A stretch of DNA of 7,709 bases from Candidatus Sulfotelmatobacter sp. (GTDB lineage Bacteria > Acidobacteriota > Terriglobia > Terriglobales > SbA1), in the NCBI GenBank assembly GCA_030151135.1, contig JASLEQ010000806.1:1-7709 (forward strand), given 5' to 3'. This document shows positions 1-7,218 of this stretch, in pieces (the stretch's first letter is position 1; every line of letters begins with the position of its first letter). The notes under the pieces are model-generated. The model was not told the DNA's origin and did no database searches. It was given only the letters and a program-made list of their open reading frames with translations. Both the position numbers and the translations under genes were made by a program.

Positions 1-740
1 CCGGTAATGAAGCTGGCGTACTCTGTACAGAGGAATAACACGGGAGCGGCAATTTCCTCCGGGCGACCGACGCGGCCGAGAGGGATCGTACGCAGAATTT
101 CCTCGCCAGCTTTCGGATCCTGCAGCGCGGAAGTGCTCATGTCGGTATCCACCCAGCCGGGCGCGACACAGTTCACATAGATGTTGTGGGGAGCCAGTTC
201 CGTGGACAAGCTTTTCACCATGCTGATGAGCGCCCCTTTGCTGGCGGAGTAATCGGCGTGAAAAGCTTCTCCACGCTGTCCGCTTGTCGAACTGATTAGA
301 ACGATGTGGCCCGCCGCTCGGCCACTGTGAGTTTGCGATTTCATTTGAGGGACCGCGTACTTTACAAGACCAAAAACTCCATCCAGATTGATGGACAGCG
401 TGGAACGCCATTGCTGGTCCGCCATCTCTTCGATGGGGACATCCACGCCGGGCCAAACCCCATGATTCGCGACAAGGATGTCCAATCGCCCGTAATGACC
501 GACGGTCTTCGAAACCAGGTCTCGACCGGCTGCAGCATTGTCCAAGTCCGCCGCAATTGGGTAGCAGGCCTCGGGACCGCACTCTTCAGCCAAAGCGTCC
601 GCTTGTGCACGCGCGGCTCGATAACTGAAGGCAACTTTGGCGCCCGCAGCGCTGAACATGCGGACCGTGGCGGCGCCAATGCCACGCGAGCCGCCAGAAA
701 TCAGGGCAACCTTGCCGGATAACGAAAGAGGGATCGACAT
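1..740 (-). CDS. SDR-family oxidoreductase, FabG-like (C-terminus cut by window edge)
   Basis: Classical short-chain dehydrogenase/reductase, probably a cytosolic NAD(P)(H)-dependent enzyme acting on a ketone, alcohol or 3-oxoacyl substrate. I translated it from the minus strand starting at ATG 740-738; it stays open to the left edge, giving 246 whole codons. Visible motifs: the glycine-rich cofactor loop SGGSRGIG at residues 15-22, an acidic D65 in the usual adenine-contact position, the NHG variant of NNAG at 92-94, and a full catalytic set N118, S151, Y164 and K168 in YSASK spacing. The PG motif follows at 194-195 (APGWVDTDM). The last residues read end in FITG, so about 10-15 residues, normally containing a final glycine-rich strand, lie outside the window. 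No clear Shine-Dalgarno precedes the ATG, but no other in-frame start is close. It lies 87 bases after the GGDEF/HD-GYP gene on the same strand. FabG-like sequence does not prove a role in fatty acid synthesis; substrate unknown. Family assignment is secure. Confidence 0.93.
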   Translation of the reverse strand, partial: MSIPLSLSGKVALISGGSRGIGAATVRMFSAAGAKVAFSYRAARAQADALAEECGPEACYPIAADLDNAAAGRDLVSKTVGHYGRLDILVANHGVWPGVDVPIEEMADQQWRSTLSINLDGVFGLVKYAVPQMKSQTHSGRAAGHIVLISSTSGQRGEAFHADYSASKGALISMVKSLSTELAPHNIYVNCVAPGWVDTDMSTSALQDPKAGEEILRTIPLGRVGRPEEIAAPVLFLCTEYASFIT

Positions 741-827
741 AGTTGAATAGGCTACAGCATTCCGAGGGGGGTGGAATAGGCCAGGACGCGTCGGGGCATT
801 CGAGAAGGAAATAGGGGAGCGGAGCCG

Positions 828-3800
828 CTACACTCCGGTGCCGGTAGACGTGCGCTCCGTTTTCAATCCCCGCAGAAGAAGCCGAACCAGCATGCCGTCG
901 AAGCGAGTGCCGCTCATGTTCACGAGTTCGTCCAGCGCCTGGTCGGGCGTGCGAGCCGCCGAGAATGATTGCTCGGTGACCATGTTGGCGTACGCATCGG
1001 CGAGGCCGATGATGCGCGCCCACAGGGGGATTTGCTCGCCGCGACGTCCATCCGGGTATCCTGATCCGTCGAAGCGTTCGTGATGATAGGCAATCGCTTC
1101 GCGCATCATATCGGAATGGGGGATTGTGCCGACGATTTCGGCGGCCACTTGCGGATGCATCTTGATCTGGCGGAATTCTTCGTCATTCAGGGGGCCCGAC
1201 TTGTTGAGGATCCGCTCCGAAACGAAGATCTTCCCGACATCGTGCACGCGCGCAGCATAAACCAGGTCGGCGGTCTCCTCGGACGACAGGCCTAACGCTC
1301 GGGCGATGACTTCGGTATAACGAGCGACGAGATCGCCGTGCCCGGAAGATTGTATTTCGCGAGATTCGGCGGCGCGGCTCAGCGCCTCGATCGCCTCTTT
1401 CAACAGCGGTACCTTGCATTCCTGATCGCCTCCGCAAAGCTTGTAGAGCGTGGAAGCTAATTCCTCAAGTTGCTCGGGCCCGTTATGTTCGCGTTGCAAA
1501 AAACCTTCTATATAGGCAGAAATCTGCTGGCGCTGGCGGGCGAAGTCCTGTCCTTCGACGAACTCCTGCGCGGTGGAGACGAGGTTTCCGCCGGAACGCT
1601 TTGAAACGTACATGCCGGCGTCGGCCACGCGGATAATATCTTCGATGGAGAATCCATGAATCGGGAAACTGGCGACTCCGAAACTGCCGGTAATGTTGTG
1701 CTCGGCGAGCATAGGGTCGCTGGCGAGCCATTGCCGAAGGCGTTCGGCCAGGACTTGCGCCTGCTCGGAACCGGTTTCGGGCATGAGCACGATGAATTCA
1801 TCACCGCCATATCGGGCGACCACGTTCGACTGGCGCGATTTCTGCTCGAGTAGCCTTCCTACCCGCGCCAGCACCAAATCGCCTTCGAAGTGTCCCATGC
1901 TGTCGTTCACTTCCTTGAACTTGTCGAGATCAATCAGCACGACAGAGAACGGGCGACCGGACCGCGAGGCCCGCTTCCACTCCGCGGAGAGAGCCTCCCA
2001 GAAGAAGCGCCGTGTCTTGATGCCAGTCAGACCGTCGGTAATCGATTGCTGCTGCAGTTTCTGGAATACGAATGCATTGTGCAGCGCGGTGGCCAGCAGG
2101 TCCGCGAGGGTGTTCAGGATCAAAACGTCTTGCGGCGAAAATGCGTTTTCATCACGGCTCTCGATGTTGAGAACACCCAGCAGTGAGTCTCCGTAAGTAA
2201 TCGGTATACAGAGAACTGCGCGGGAGTCGGGCAAAATTCCGGTCAGGTTTCCGGGCAGCGCGTTTTGAACTAGAGCTCTTTCCCCGGTTCGCGCCACTCG
2301 TCCCAGGATGCCTGTGCCAAGCGGAATACGTTTGCCCATCGCATGTGCGGTGGTACCGGCCTCGGCCTTGATTTCCACTTCTTTGGTGCCATAGTCAAGC
2401 AGGCCAATGCCGATGTGATCGAAGCTGAAATTTTTCTGGATCTCTCCGGCGATCTGCCCAAGCATGTGGACGGGATCATCGCTGGAGATCGCAGTGCGGG
2501 AAATGTTGTTCAGGAACGCCAGTTGCCGCGACCGGCGCTGTTCCTCGGCGAAGAGGCGAGCATTCTCCACCGCGACGGAAACTTGCCCGGCTGCAGTCAC
2601 GAGGACATCGAGATCGCGCTGTTCGAAAACGAATTCCCGATCGGGATTCATGGCGACCATGATGCCGCAGGACTTGTTATTCATGAAGATGGGCGTGGCG
2701 ATCAGGCACTTCGCCGGACGCTTCGGGATATGAGTGATGCCGAGCTTTTGCCGGGCGCTTTCCAGATCCGACCGGATCAACAGAGGCTCGCCGGTTCGAA
2801 TGACGTATTCCGTAAAGGCATTGCGGATTTCGCGAGTTCGCTTCGGCAAGACGCGGTTGTCGCGGACCTCGAGTTCGAACTGGATCTCGTCTCCCTCTTC
2901 AAAAGCGATATAGAAGTGGCTGGTATCGAAAATCTGTCCAAGCTCGATTTGAATGGTGCGCAGGATTTCGTCCTGATCCAGGCGCGAGCTGATCGCCTTG
3001 CCGATTTCAGTGAGGAGTTCGTATTCCTTGGTGCGGCGGTGCGCGTCGTGGGTGACGACATAGTTCTCGAGGGTAAGTCCAAGTTGCAACGCCAGGCCGA
3101 CCATCAGACGCGGACCTGAGGAGCCGAAGGCCCGACGTTCTGCGTGCGGGAACAGGATCACCCCGAAGTTGTTCTCACGAGTCTGCAGGTTTACGGCGGT
3201 CAGGTGCCGTACGCCGGCGGAGACGAGGATGCGCTTGAATTCCGCGAACGATCCCTTTGTGCCGACAGGCAAAGGTTCGGTCATATCTGCGACATCGTGC
3301 GCGGTGAAGATGCCGCTGTTCCGGTACGCCAGTTCGCTGATGTAGTCTCCGGCGCCGGTCCGCTCCAGTTCATCGAGAAATACGGGTGGAAAATTCTGCT
3401 GGACGGAAGGTAAGAGCCCGCGCCAACGCTCGTTAATCACGATGGCAGCGCAATCGATTGGCAGTGCTCCTCGCAGGCGTTCCAGCGCGGCGGTCATGCT
3501 GGGGACCAGATCCTCTGCGAATAGCAGCTGCCTGGGATCCACACCCAGGGTCGAGAGAGCGAGTGTGTTTTCCTGGACGGCGTTACGCTGGTTCTCGAAG
3601 AGAACCATCACCATCGCGATACCCAGCAACATCTGGGGGACCGGGCCGAACAAACGGCTGGCATTGCCAAACATCTCCATCCACGGATTCTGGATCTGCC
3701 CTACCCCCATCAAAACACCCCAGAGGGCGAGCGCAAAGGCGAGAACCTGGAATGCGAGGGACCCGCGTTTGTGTCCATTCACGTAAAAGACGGCCGACGA

Positions 3801-4208
3801 GTAGAGCAGGATGGCGGCAAGCCCGATTCCCAACTGGATTGCGGGCTGGACATCGGGGCGGAAGATGCCATTCACAATATGCCCGCGCAACGTCAGCAGG
3901 GCGAGGATCACGCCCGCCGCGCCTACGGCGGCGTCGTACCAGCGGAAATGTGAGGCGCTGCGCATCAGTCGCGTCGAGACAAAAACGCATAGCGCCATCG
4001 CAACGAGAAAAAGCTGGCTCACAAAAAATGCGACGGAGGATGAGGGGAATGTATCGAGAACGTAATGCAGTGAATACGCAGCCCAGGCCAGTTGCCACGC
4101 ACGAAAGTAGGGCTGGCGGCTCTGCTCATGAAGATAAGTGAAGACGAGGAAGAGTAAAACGGAAACGAATCCGGGGATGACCGCCGTCGTGATTACTACG
4201 CTATTCAT
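828..4208 (-). CDS. Membrane GAF-GGDEF-HD-GYP cyclic-di-GMP signalling protein
   Basis: A 1126-residue inner-membrane protein predicted to make and/or break cyclic-di-GMP. Order: about seven hydrophobic helices (roughly 5-25, 36-54, 58-79, 91-108, 121-143, 151-171, 187-205); a divergent GAF-like domain (about 225-385); a second GAF (about 395-552); a third, more typical GAF (about 565-712); GGDEF (about 722-880); a helical linker; HD-GYP (about 950-1110). The cyclase core looks intact: IDLDKFKEVND at 759-769 and GGDEF at 801-805. The inhibitory I-site reads RQSN at 792-795 instead of RxxD. HD-GYP ligand candidates present are H957, H989, D990, K993, H1018, H1042, H1043 and D1071, plus GYP at 1050-1052. 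The residue four before H957 is Q953, where trinuclear enzymes carry Glu, and the usual ADxxDAL motif reads ADAYANM. Start: the ATG at 4208 is followed directly by a membrane helix, and only a weak CAGG lies upstream. It is divergent from gltX. The ligand sensed is unknown. Confidence 0.95.
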   Translation of the reverse strand: MNSVVITTAVIPGFVSVLLFLVFTYLHEQSRQPYFRAWQLAWAAYSLHYVLDTFPSSSVAFFVSQLFLVAMALCVFVSTRLMRSASHFRWYDAAVGAAGVILALLTLRGHIVNGIFRPDVQPAIQLGIGLAAILLYSSAVFYVNGHKRGSLAFQVLAFALALWGVLMGVGQIQNPWMEMFGNASRLFGPVPQMLLGIAMVMVLFENQRNAVQENTLALSTLGVDPRQLLFAEDLVPSMTAALERLRGALPIDCAAIVINERWRGLLPSVQQNFPPVFLDELERTGAGDYISELAYRNSGIFTAHDVADMTEPLPVGTKGSFAEFKRILVSAGVRHLTAVNLQTRENNFGVILFPHAERRAFGSSGPRLMVGLALQLGLTLENYVVTHDAHRRTKEYELLTEIGKAISSRLDQDEILRTIQIELGQIFDTSHFYIAFEEGDEIQFELEVRDNRVLPKRTREIRNAFTEYVIRTGEPLLIRSDLESARQKLGITHIPKRPAKCLIATPIFMNNKSCGIMVAMNPDREFVFEQRDLDVLVTAAGQVSVAVENARLFAEEQRRSRQLAFLNNISRTAISSDDPVHMLGQIAGEIQKNFSFDHIGIGLLDYGTKEVEIKAEAGTTAHAMGKRIPLGTGILGRVARTGERALVQNALPGNLTGILPDSRAVLCIPITYGDSLLGVLNIESRDENAFSPQDVLILNTLADLLATALHNAFVFQKLQQQSITDGLTGIKTRRFFWEALSAEWKRASRSGRPFSVVLIDLDKFKEVNDSMGHFEGDLVLARVGRLLEQKSRQSNVVARYGGDEFIVLMPETGSEQAQVLAERLRQWLASDPMLAEHNITGSFGVASFPIHGFSIEDIIRVADAGMYVSKRSGGNLVSTAQEFVEGQDFARQRQQISAYIEGFLQREHNGPEQLEELASTLYKLCGGDQECKVPLLKEAIEALSRAAESREIQSSGHGDLVARYTEVIARALGLSSEETADLVYAARVHDVGKIFVSERILNKSGPLNDEEFRQIKMHPQVAAEIVGTIPHSDMMREAIAYHHERFDGSGYPDGRRGEQIPLWARIIGLADAYANMVTEQSFSAARTPDQALDELVNMSGTRFDGMLVRLLLRGLKTERTSTGTGV

Positions 4209-4267
4209 GCGCCTGGACCACGGCCGAGCACCAAACTTGCGGATTCTTGCGGGCCGGATGACTTCTA

Positions 4268-4296
4268 CATAGATGGTTTCACATCAAAACAGTCAA
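4268..4296 (-). promoter_or_regulatory. Candidate sigma-70 promoter for the GGDEF/HD-GYP gene
   Basis: Read on the minus strand, TTGACT (4296-4291) is followed after 17 bases by TCTATG (4273-4268). The -35 box matches consensus at 5 of 6 positions, the -10 box at only 3 of 6. Transcription would begin near 4260, giving a leader of about 50 bases before the ATG at 4208. The -35 match and spacing are good, but the weak -10 makes this tentative. Confidence 0.32.
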
Positions 4297-4337
4297 AGAC
4301 AACTGGTTTTAAGTACATTGCCCCGCCTTCGATTTCT

Positions 4338-4367
4338 TTGCAGGAGAAAGGGTTGCAGGGAAAAAGG
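4338..4367. repeat. Imperfect 15-base tandem repeat in the divergent promoter region
   Basis: Two adjacent 15-base units, TTGCAGGAGAAAGGG (4338-4352) and TTGCAGGGAAAAAGG (4353-4367), agree at 12 of 15 positions. Their first seven bases are identical. They lie 19 bases upstream of the candidate gltX -35 box, where a regulator could bind two sites about 1.5 helical turns apart. A chance duplication in a purine-rich stretch is equally possible. Confidence 0.45.
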
Positions 4368-4385
4368 TACAGTTTTGTAAGGTGC

Positions 4386-4415
4386 TTGACGGTCGGTTTT
4401 ACGCCCCCGTACCAT
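4386..4415 (+). promoter_or_regulatory. gltX: Candidate sigma-70 promoter for gltX
   Basis: TTGACG (4386-4391, 5 of 6 matches to the -35 consensus) is separated by 18 bases from TACCAT (4410-4415, 4 of 6 matches to the -10 consensus). Transcription would begin around 4422, leaving a leader of only about 13 bases, in keeping with the lack of a Shine-Dalgarno before gltX. An alternative pair, TTGCAG (4353-4358) and TGTAAG (4376-4381) with a 17-base spacer, would give a leader of about 47 bases. Confidence 0.38.
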
Positions 4416-4434
4416 CGGAAGTTCGCCTGATCTC

Positions 4435-5916
4435 ATGTCTACCCCGACAGATTCATCCAATTCGAGCAGGTTGCGGGTGCGGTTCGCGCCGTCGCCGACG
4501 GGATTCTTGCATGTCGGCAGTGCGCGCACGTTCATTTTCAACTGGCTGTATGCCCGCCGAAACGGCGGCATCATGATCCTCCGGTTGGATGATACCGATG
4601 TTGAGCGGAATACGGACGCGTCCGTCAATTCAATTTTTGAGGGGTTGAAGTGGCTGGGGCTGGGATGGGATGAGGAATATAAGCAGTCGGAGCGCGGCGC
4701 TCTGCACCGCCAAATGGCGCAGACCATCTTCGAAAAGGGACTCGCCTATCGCGATTTCACACCTGCGCACACCGGGGACAGCGAGAAATCCGGGGCGCAG
4801 GGAACATGGCTGTTCAATCCGGGGATGCGGGAAATGTCGCGCGAAGAGAGTGATCGCCGCGCCGCCGGCGGAGAGCTATTTGCACTTCGGTTTCGGGTGC
4901 CGCGTGGCGGCGAGGTCGTCCGGTTCACCGATGCAGTGTACGGCGAGCAGGTGAAGGCGGGAGCGGATATCGAAGACTTCGCATTGCTCCGGTCTGACGG
5001 CAATCCGACATATCATCTCGCATCATGCGCGGACGATGCCGACTTGCGCATCAGTCACATCATTCGAGGGCAGGACCATCTTTCGAACACGTTTAAGCAT
5101 GTACTCATCTTCGAAGCGGCGGGATACACTCCGCCACAGTTTGCACATCTGCCATTGCTGGTCGCTCCAGATGGAACCAAACTCTCGAAGCGCCGCCACG
5201 GCCCTGTTGTCAGCGTGACGACGTACCGCGACGCCGGCTTTCTGCCACAGGCATTCATCAACTTCTTGTGTCTGCTGGGGTGGTCTCCGAAAGACGACCG
5301 CACCAAGATGACGCAACAGGAGTTGCTCGAGACCTTTTCGCTGGAAGGCATTAACCGCGCCAATGCAGTTGTAAATTTCAAAGAACCGGCCACGACGCTG
5401 GAAGAGATGTTCGATCCGAAGGCGGTGTGGCTGAATGCGGAGCACATTCGGGGATTAAGTGTCGAAGATTTGAGCCGGCGTTTACTGCCGATCGTCCACG
5501 AGCAGTTCCCGAATGTAACACCGGAAAGAATGTTGCAGATTACGCCACTGATCCGTGAGCGCATCAAACTGCTGCGCGAGGTGGCGACAGCGGCAGACTT
5601 CTTCTTTGTCTACGAGCTTGCGCCATATGATCCGGCAGAACTCATCCCGCAAAAAGGCGATGCCGCCATGGCGAAGCGGGCGCTTGAAAAAGCTTTGACT
5701 ATCCTTCCACATGTCGAGTTCAAGCACGATCCCCTGGACCAGGCGCTCCGGGCCTCGGCGCAGGAATTAGGACTCAAAGCCGGGCAGATGTTCCAGCCGA
5801 TTCGGGTCGCGGTATGCGGACGGAAAAATGCACCGCCGCTCTTTGAAACCCTGGAAGTAGTGGGTAAGGAGAAGACTCTGGGAAGAATTCGGGGCGCAAT
5901 ATCAAAACTCGCCTAG
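4435..5916 (+). CDS. gltX: Glutamyl-tRNA synthetase
   Basis: Cytosolic class I aminoacyl-tRNA synthetase that activates glutamate with ATP and charges tRNA-Glu. Residues 14-29 carry the nucleotide-binding signature [10 protein letters not shown] followed by HVGS, the family form of HIGH. The second signature, KLSKR (KMSKS type), is at 249-253, preceded by [11 protein letters not shown], which is typical of GluRS. The chain has 493 residues, near the usual 470-490, and the C-terminal anticodon-binding part is complete, ending in [12 protein letters not shown]. Two features stand out. The zinc-binding cysteines found near residue 100 in enzymes such as E. coli GluRS are absent; the segment reads AYRDFTPA (104-111). 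Also, about a dozen extra residues (313-325) sit inside the normally continuous AVFDxxKLxWxN motif. No Shine-Dalgarno precedes the ATG, but the leader may be very short. Whether it also charges tRNA-Gln (non-discriminating type) cannot be read reliably by eye. Confidence 0.97.
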   Translation: MSTPTDSSNSSRLRVRFAPSPTGFLHVGSARTFIFNWLYARRNGGIMILRLDDTDVERNTDASVNSIFEGLKWLGLGWDEEYKQSERGALHRQMAQTIFEKGLAYRDFTPAHTGDSEKSGAQGTWLFNPGMREMSREESDRRAAGGELFALRFRVPRGGEVVRFTDAVYGEQVKAGADIEDFALLRSDGNPTYHLASCADDADLRISHIIRGQDHLSNTFKHVLIFEAAGYTPPQFAHLPLLVAPDGTKLSKRRHGPVVSVTTYRDAGFLPQAFINFLCLLGWSPKDDRTKMTQQELLETFSLEGINRANAVVNFKEPATTLEEMFDPKAVWLNAEHIRGLSVEDLSRRLLPIVHEQFPNVTPERMLQITPLIRERIKLLREVATAADFFFVYELAPYDPAELIPQKGDAAMAKRALEKALTILPHVEFKHDPLDQALRASAQELGLKAGQMFQPIRVAVCGRKNAPPLFETLEVVGKEKTLGRIRGAISKLA

Positions 5917-5980
5917 GCCAGCGAATTTTCTTGCGTCCTCTACCCGTTCAATCTGATCTATAGGTGTACGAATTCCTCTC

Positions 5981-6002
5981 GAAGCTCGCAGCTCACAGCT
6001 TC
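5981..6002 (+). repeat. Short inverted repeat upstream of the alcohol dehydrogenase start
   Basis: GAAGCT (5981-5986) and AGCTTC (5997-6002) form a perfect 6-base inverted repeat with a 10-base loop. It ends four bases before the ribosome binding site of the alcohol dehydrogenase gene. It could form a leader hairpin or an operator half-site pair; chance is not excluded. Confidence 0.3.
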
Positions 6003-6006
6003 TTTC

Positions 6007-6013
6007 AGAAAGG
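6007..6013 (+). promoter_or_regulatory. Ribosome binding site that sets the alcohol dehydrogenase start
   Basis: The run CAGAAAGG ends at 6013, four bases before ATG 6018. Its AGAAAGG core resembles AGGAGG. It supports ATG 6018 over the in-frame GTG at 5964, which would add 18 residues not fitting the family. Confidence 0.65.
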
Positions 6014-6017
6014 TTCC

Positions 6018-7025
6018 ATGAAAGCCGTACAAATCAGCAAGCCAGGTGGCAGTTTCGAAATTGTTGAACGCCCGATTCCGCAGCCCGGTCGCGGCCAGGT
6101 TCGCATCAAGGTGGAAGCCTGCGGCATCTGCCACAGCGATGCGCTGGTGAAAGAAGGACACTGGCCAGGCATTCAATATCCGCGCGTTCCGGGACACGAG
6201 ATCGCGGGGCGCATTGACGCGGTGGGCTCGGACGTCGCCCTCTGGAAGACGGGCCAGCGCGTGGGCGTTGGATGGCATGGCGGCCATTGTTTCGTGTGCG
6301 ACGCCTGCCGCCGCGGTGACTTCGTCAACTGCAAGTCCGAGAAGATCACAGCAATTCACTTCGATGGCGGATATGCGGAGTACATGATCGCTAACGCGGA
6401 AGCCGTTGCATCAATGCCTGACGACCTGCCGAATGACGAAGCGGCTCCACTGTTATGCGCGGGAATTACGGTGTACAACGCCTTGCGCAACTCGGGAGCC
6501 GTGGCCGGCGATCTGGTTGCCGTGCAGGGCATTGGCGGGCTGGGCCATCTTGGAATTCAATACGCCCGGCAGATGGGATTCCGAACCGTAGCGATCGGAC
6601 GCGGCGGAGACAAGCAGGCTCTGGCGAAGAAGTTGGGCGCGCACACGTACATCGACACTAACTCCGGCACGCCGGCGGAAGCCCTGCAGAAGTTAGGCGG
6701 AGCGCGTGTTGCGCTCGCCACGGCGCCCGACTCGAAATCGATGTCCGCGCTGGTCGATGGTCTCGCCGCTCGCGGCACTTTGATGGTCGTGGGAGCGGGG
6801 ATGGACTCGTTGACCGTAACTCCGCTTCAACTGATTGCCGGCAGTAAGAATGTCCGCGGATGGGCTTCTGGTGCGGCTATGGACTGGGAGGATACGCTGA
6901 AGTTTAGCGCTCTGACCGGCGTGCGTCCGATGATTGAGCGCTATCCGCTCGAAAAAGCTGCAGAGGCTTACGAACAGATGATCAGCGGCCGAGCTCGATT
7001 TCGAGTAGTTCTGACCATGGGATGA
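6018..7025 (+). CDS. Zinc-dependent alcohol dehydrogenase (MDR superfamily, AdhP-like)
   Basis: Cytosolic medium-chain dehydrogenase/reductase interconverting an alcohol and its aldehyde or ketone with a nicotinamide cofactor. From ATG 6018 it has 335 residues, near the family's usual 340-350, and begins MKAVQISKPGG, a normal MDR start. Catalytic zinc ligands: C38 in CGICHSD, H60 with E61 in PGHE, and C147 in LLCAG. Structural zinc site: C91, C94, C97 and C105 with the standard spacing x2, x2, x7. The Rossmann fold carries GIGGLG at 171-176. At the end of the second strand the sequence is AIGRGGDK (192-199): where NAD-preferring members have Asp there is Gly, followed by Arg, suggesting NADP(H). 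An in-frame GTG at 5964 extends the frame by 18 residues, but the AGAAAGG just before 6018 and family alignment favour the ATG. It lies 101 bases after gltX with no functional link apparent. The order resembles AdhP/YahK-type enzymes; the physiological substrate is unknown. Confidence 0.94.
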   Translation: MKAVQISKPGGSFEIVERPIPQPGRGQVRIKVEACGICHSDALVKEGHWPGIQYPRVPGHEIAGRIDAVGSDVALWKTGQRVGVGWHGGHCFVCDACRRGDFVNCKSEKITAIHFDGGYAEYMIANAEAVASMPDDLPNDEAAPLLCAGITVYNALRNSGAVAGDLVAVQGIGGLGHLGIQYARQMGFRTVAIGRGGDKQALAKKLGAHTYIDTNSGTPAEALQKLGGARVALATAPDSKSMSALVDGLAARGTLMVVGAGMDSLTVTPLQLIAGSKNVRGWASGAAMDWEDTLKFSALTGVRPMIERYPLEKAAEAYEQMISGRARFRVVLTMG

Positions 7026-7148
7026 TCGGATTGGCGGGAACGTAGCTTCCGAACGGTTCTCCGCGAGATAGCTCCCAAAGAGTGTTAACGGCCCTAACCT
7101 CGTGTACTTCGTGGTTTATCACTCAAGAATCTGTTCGGTCGAGGAAAA
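7026..7148. other. Intergenic stretch with no recognised feature
   Basis: Between the alcohol dehydrogenase stop and the promoter of the FmdB-family gene I see no open frame of note, no RNA gene and no convincing terminator. The only symmetry is short, such as GGAA/TTCC around 7038-7052 and GTTA/TAAC around 7084-7098, with no T-run behind it. Confidence 0.5.
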
Positions 7149-7177
7149 TTGACGGCAACCCGCTTGATCCATAGAAT
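7149..7177 (+). promoter_or_regulatory. Sigma-70 promoter for the FmdB-family gene
   Basis: TTGACG (7149-7154, 5 of 6) and TAGAAT (7172-7177, 5 of 6) are separated by the ideal 17 bases. This is the best promoter match in the window. Transcription would start near 7184, giving a leader of about 35 bases. The same TTGACGG heptamer starts the candidate gltX promoter. It implies that the small zinc-ribbon gene is transcribed independently of the alcohol dehydrogenase. Confidence 0.62.
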
Positions 7178-7218
7178 CGAAATGAATTCGGGTCGTTCCT
7201 CACAACCGTTTCACATCC

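Noticed and set aside
306..722. A 138-codon plus-strand frame at the left end
   Set aside because: It is antisense to the SDR gene, whose minus-strand translation shows all the family motifs.
818..829. Palindrome AGCGGAGCCGCT overlapping the stop codon of the GGDEF/HD-GYP gene
   Set aside because: The stem is five pairs with a two-base loop and no T-run follows on the minus strand, so it is not a credible terminator; it may simply reflect codon composition.
2343..3119. A 258-codon open frame on the plus strand
   Set aside because: It lies fully inside the GGDEF/HD-GYP gene on the opposite strand, in a region whose minus frame encodes recognisable GAF domains; the plus translation has no family features. 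It is a coding shadow of GC-rich DNA.
3458..4141. A 227-codon open frame on the plus strand
   Set aside because: It is antisense to the membrane-helix region of the minus-strand gene; the arginine-rich translation is typical of antisense shadow frames.
4293..4727. A 144-codon minus-strand frame spanning the intergenic region and the start of gltX
   Set aside because: Most of it is antisense to the conserved gltX N-terminus, and the translation has no recognisable domain.
5931..5964. Possible promoter (TTGCGT with TATAGG) ahead of the alcohol dehydrogenase
   Set aside because: The spacing between the boxes is 22 bases, too long for sigma-70, and shorter spacings give poor -10 matches.
5964..6017. 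GTG start that would add 18 residues to the alcohol dehydrogenase
   Set aside because: There is no ribosome binding site before it, the added residues do not match the family N-terminus, and a good AGAAAGG sits just before ATG 6018.
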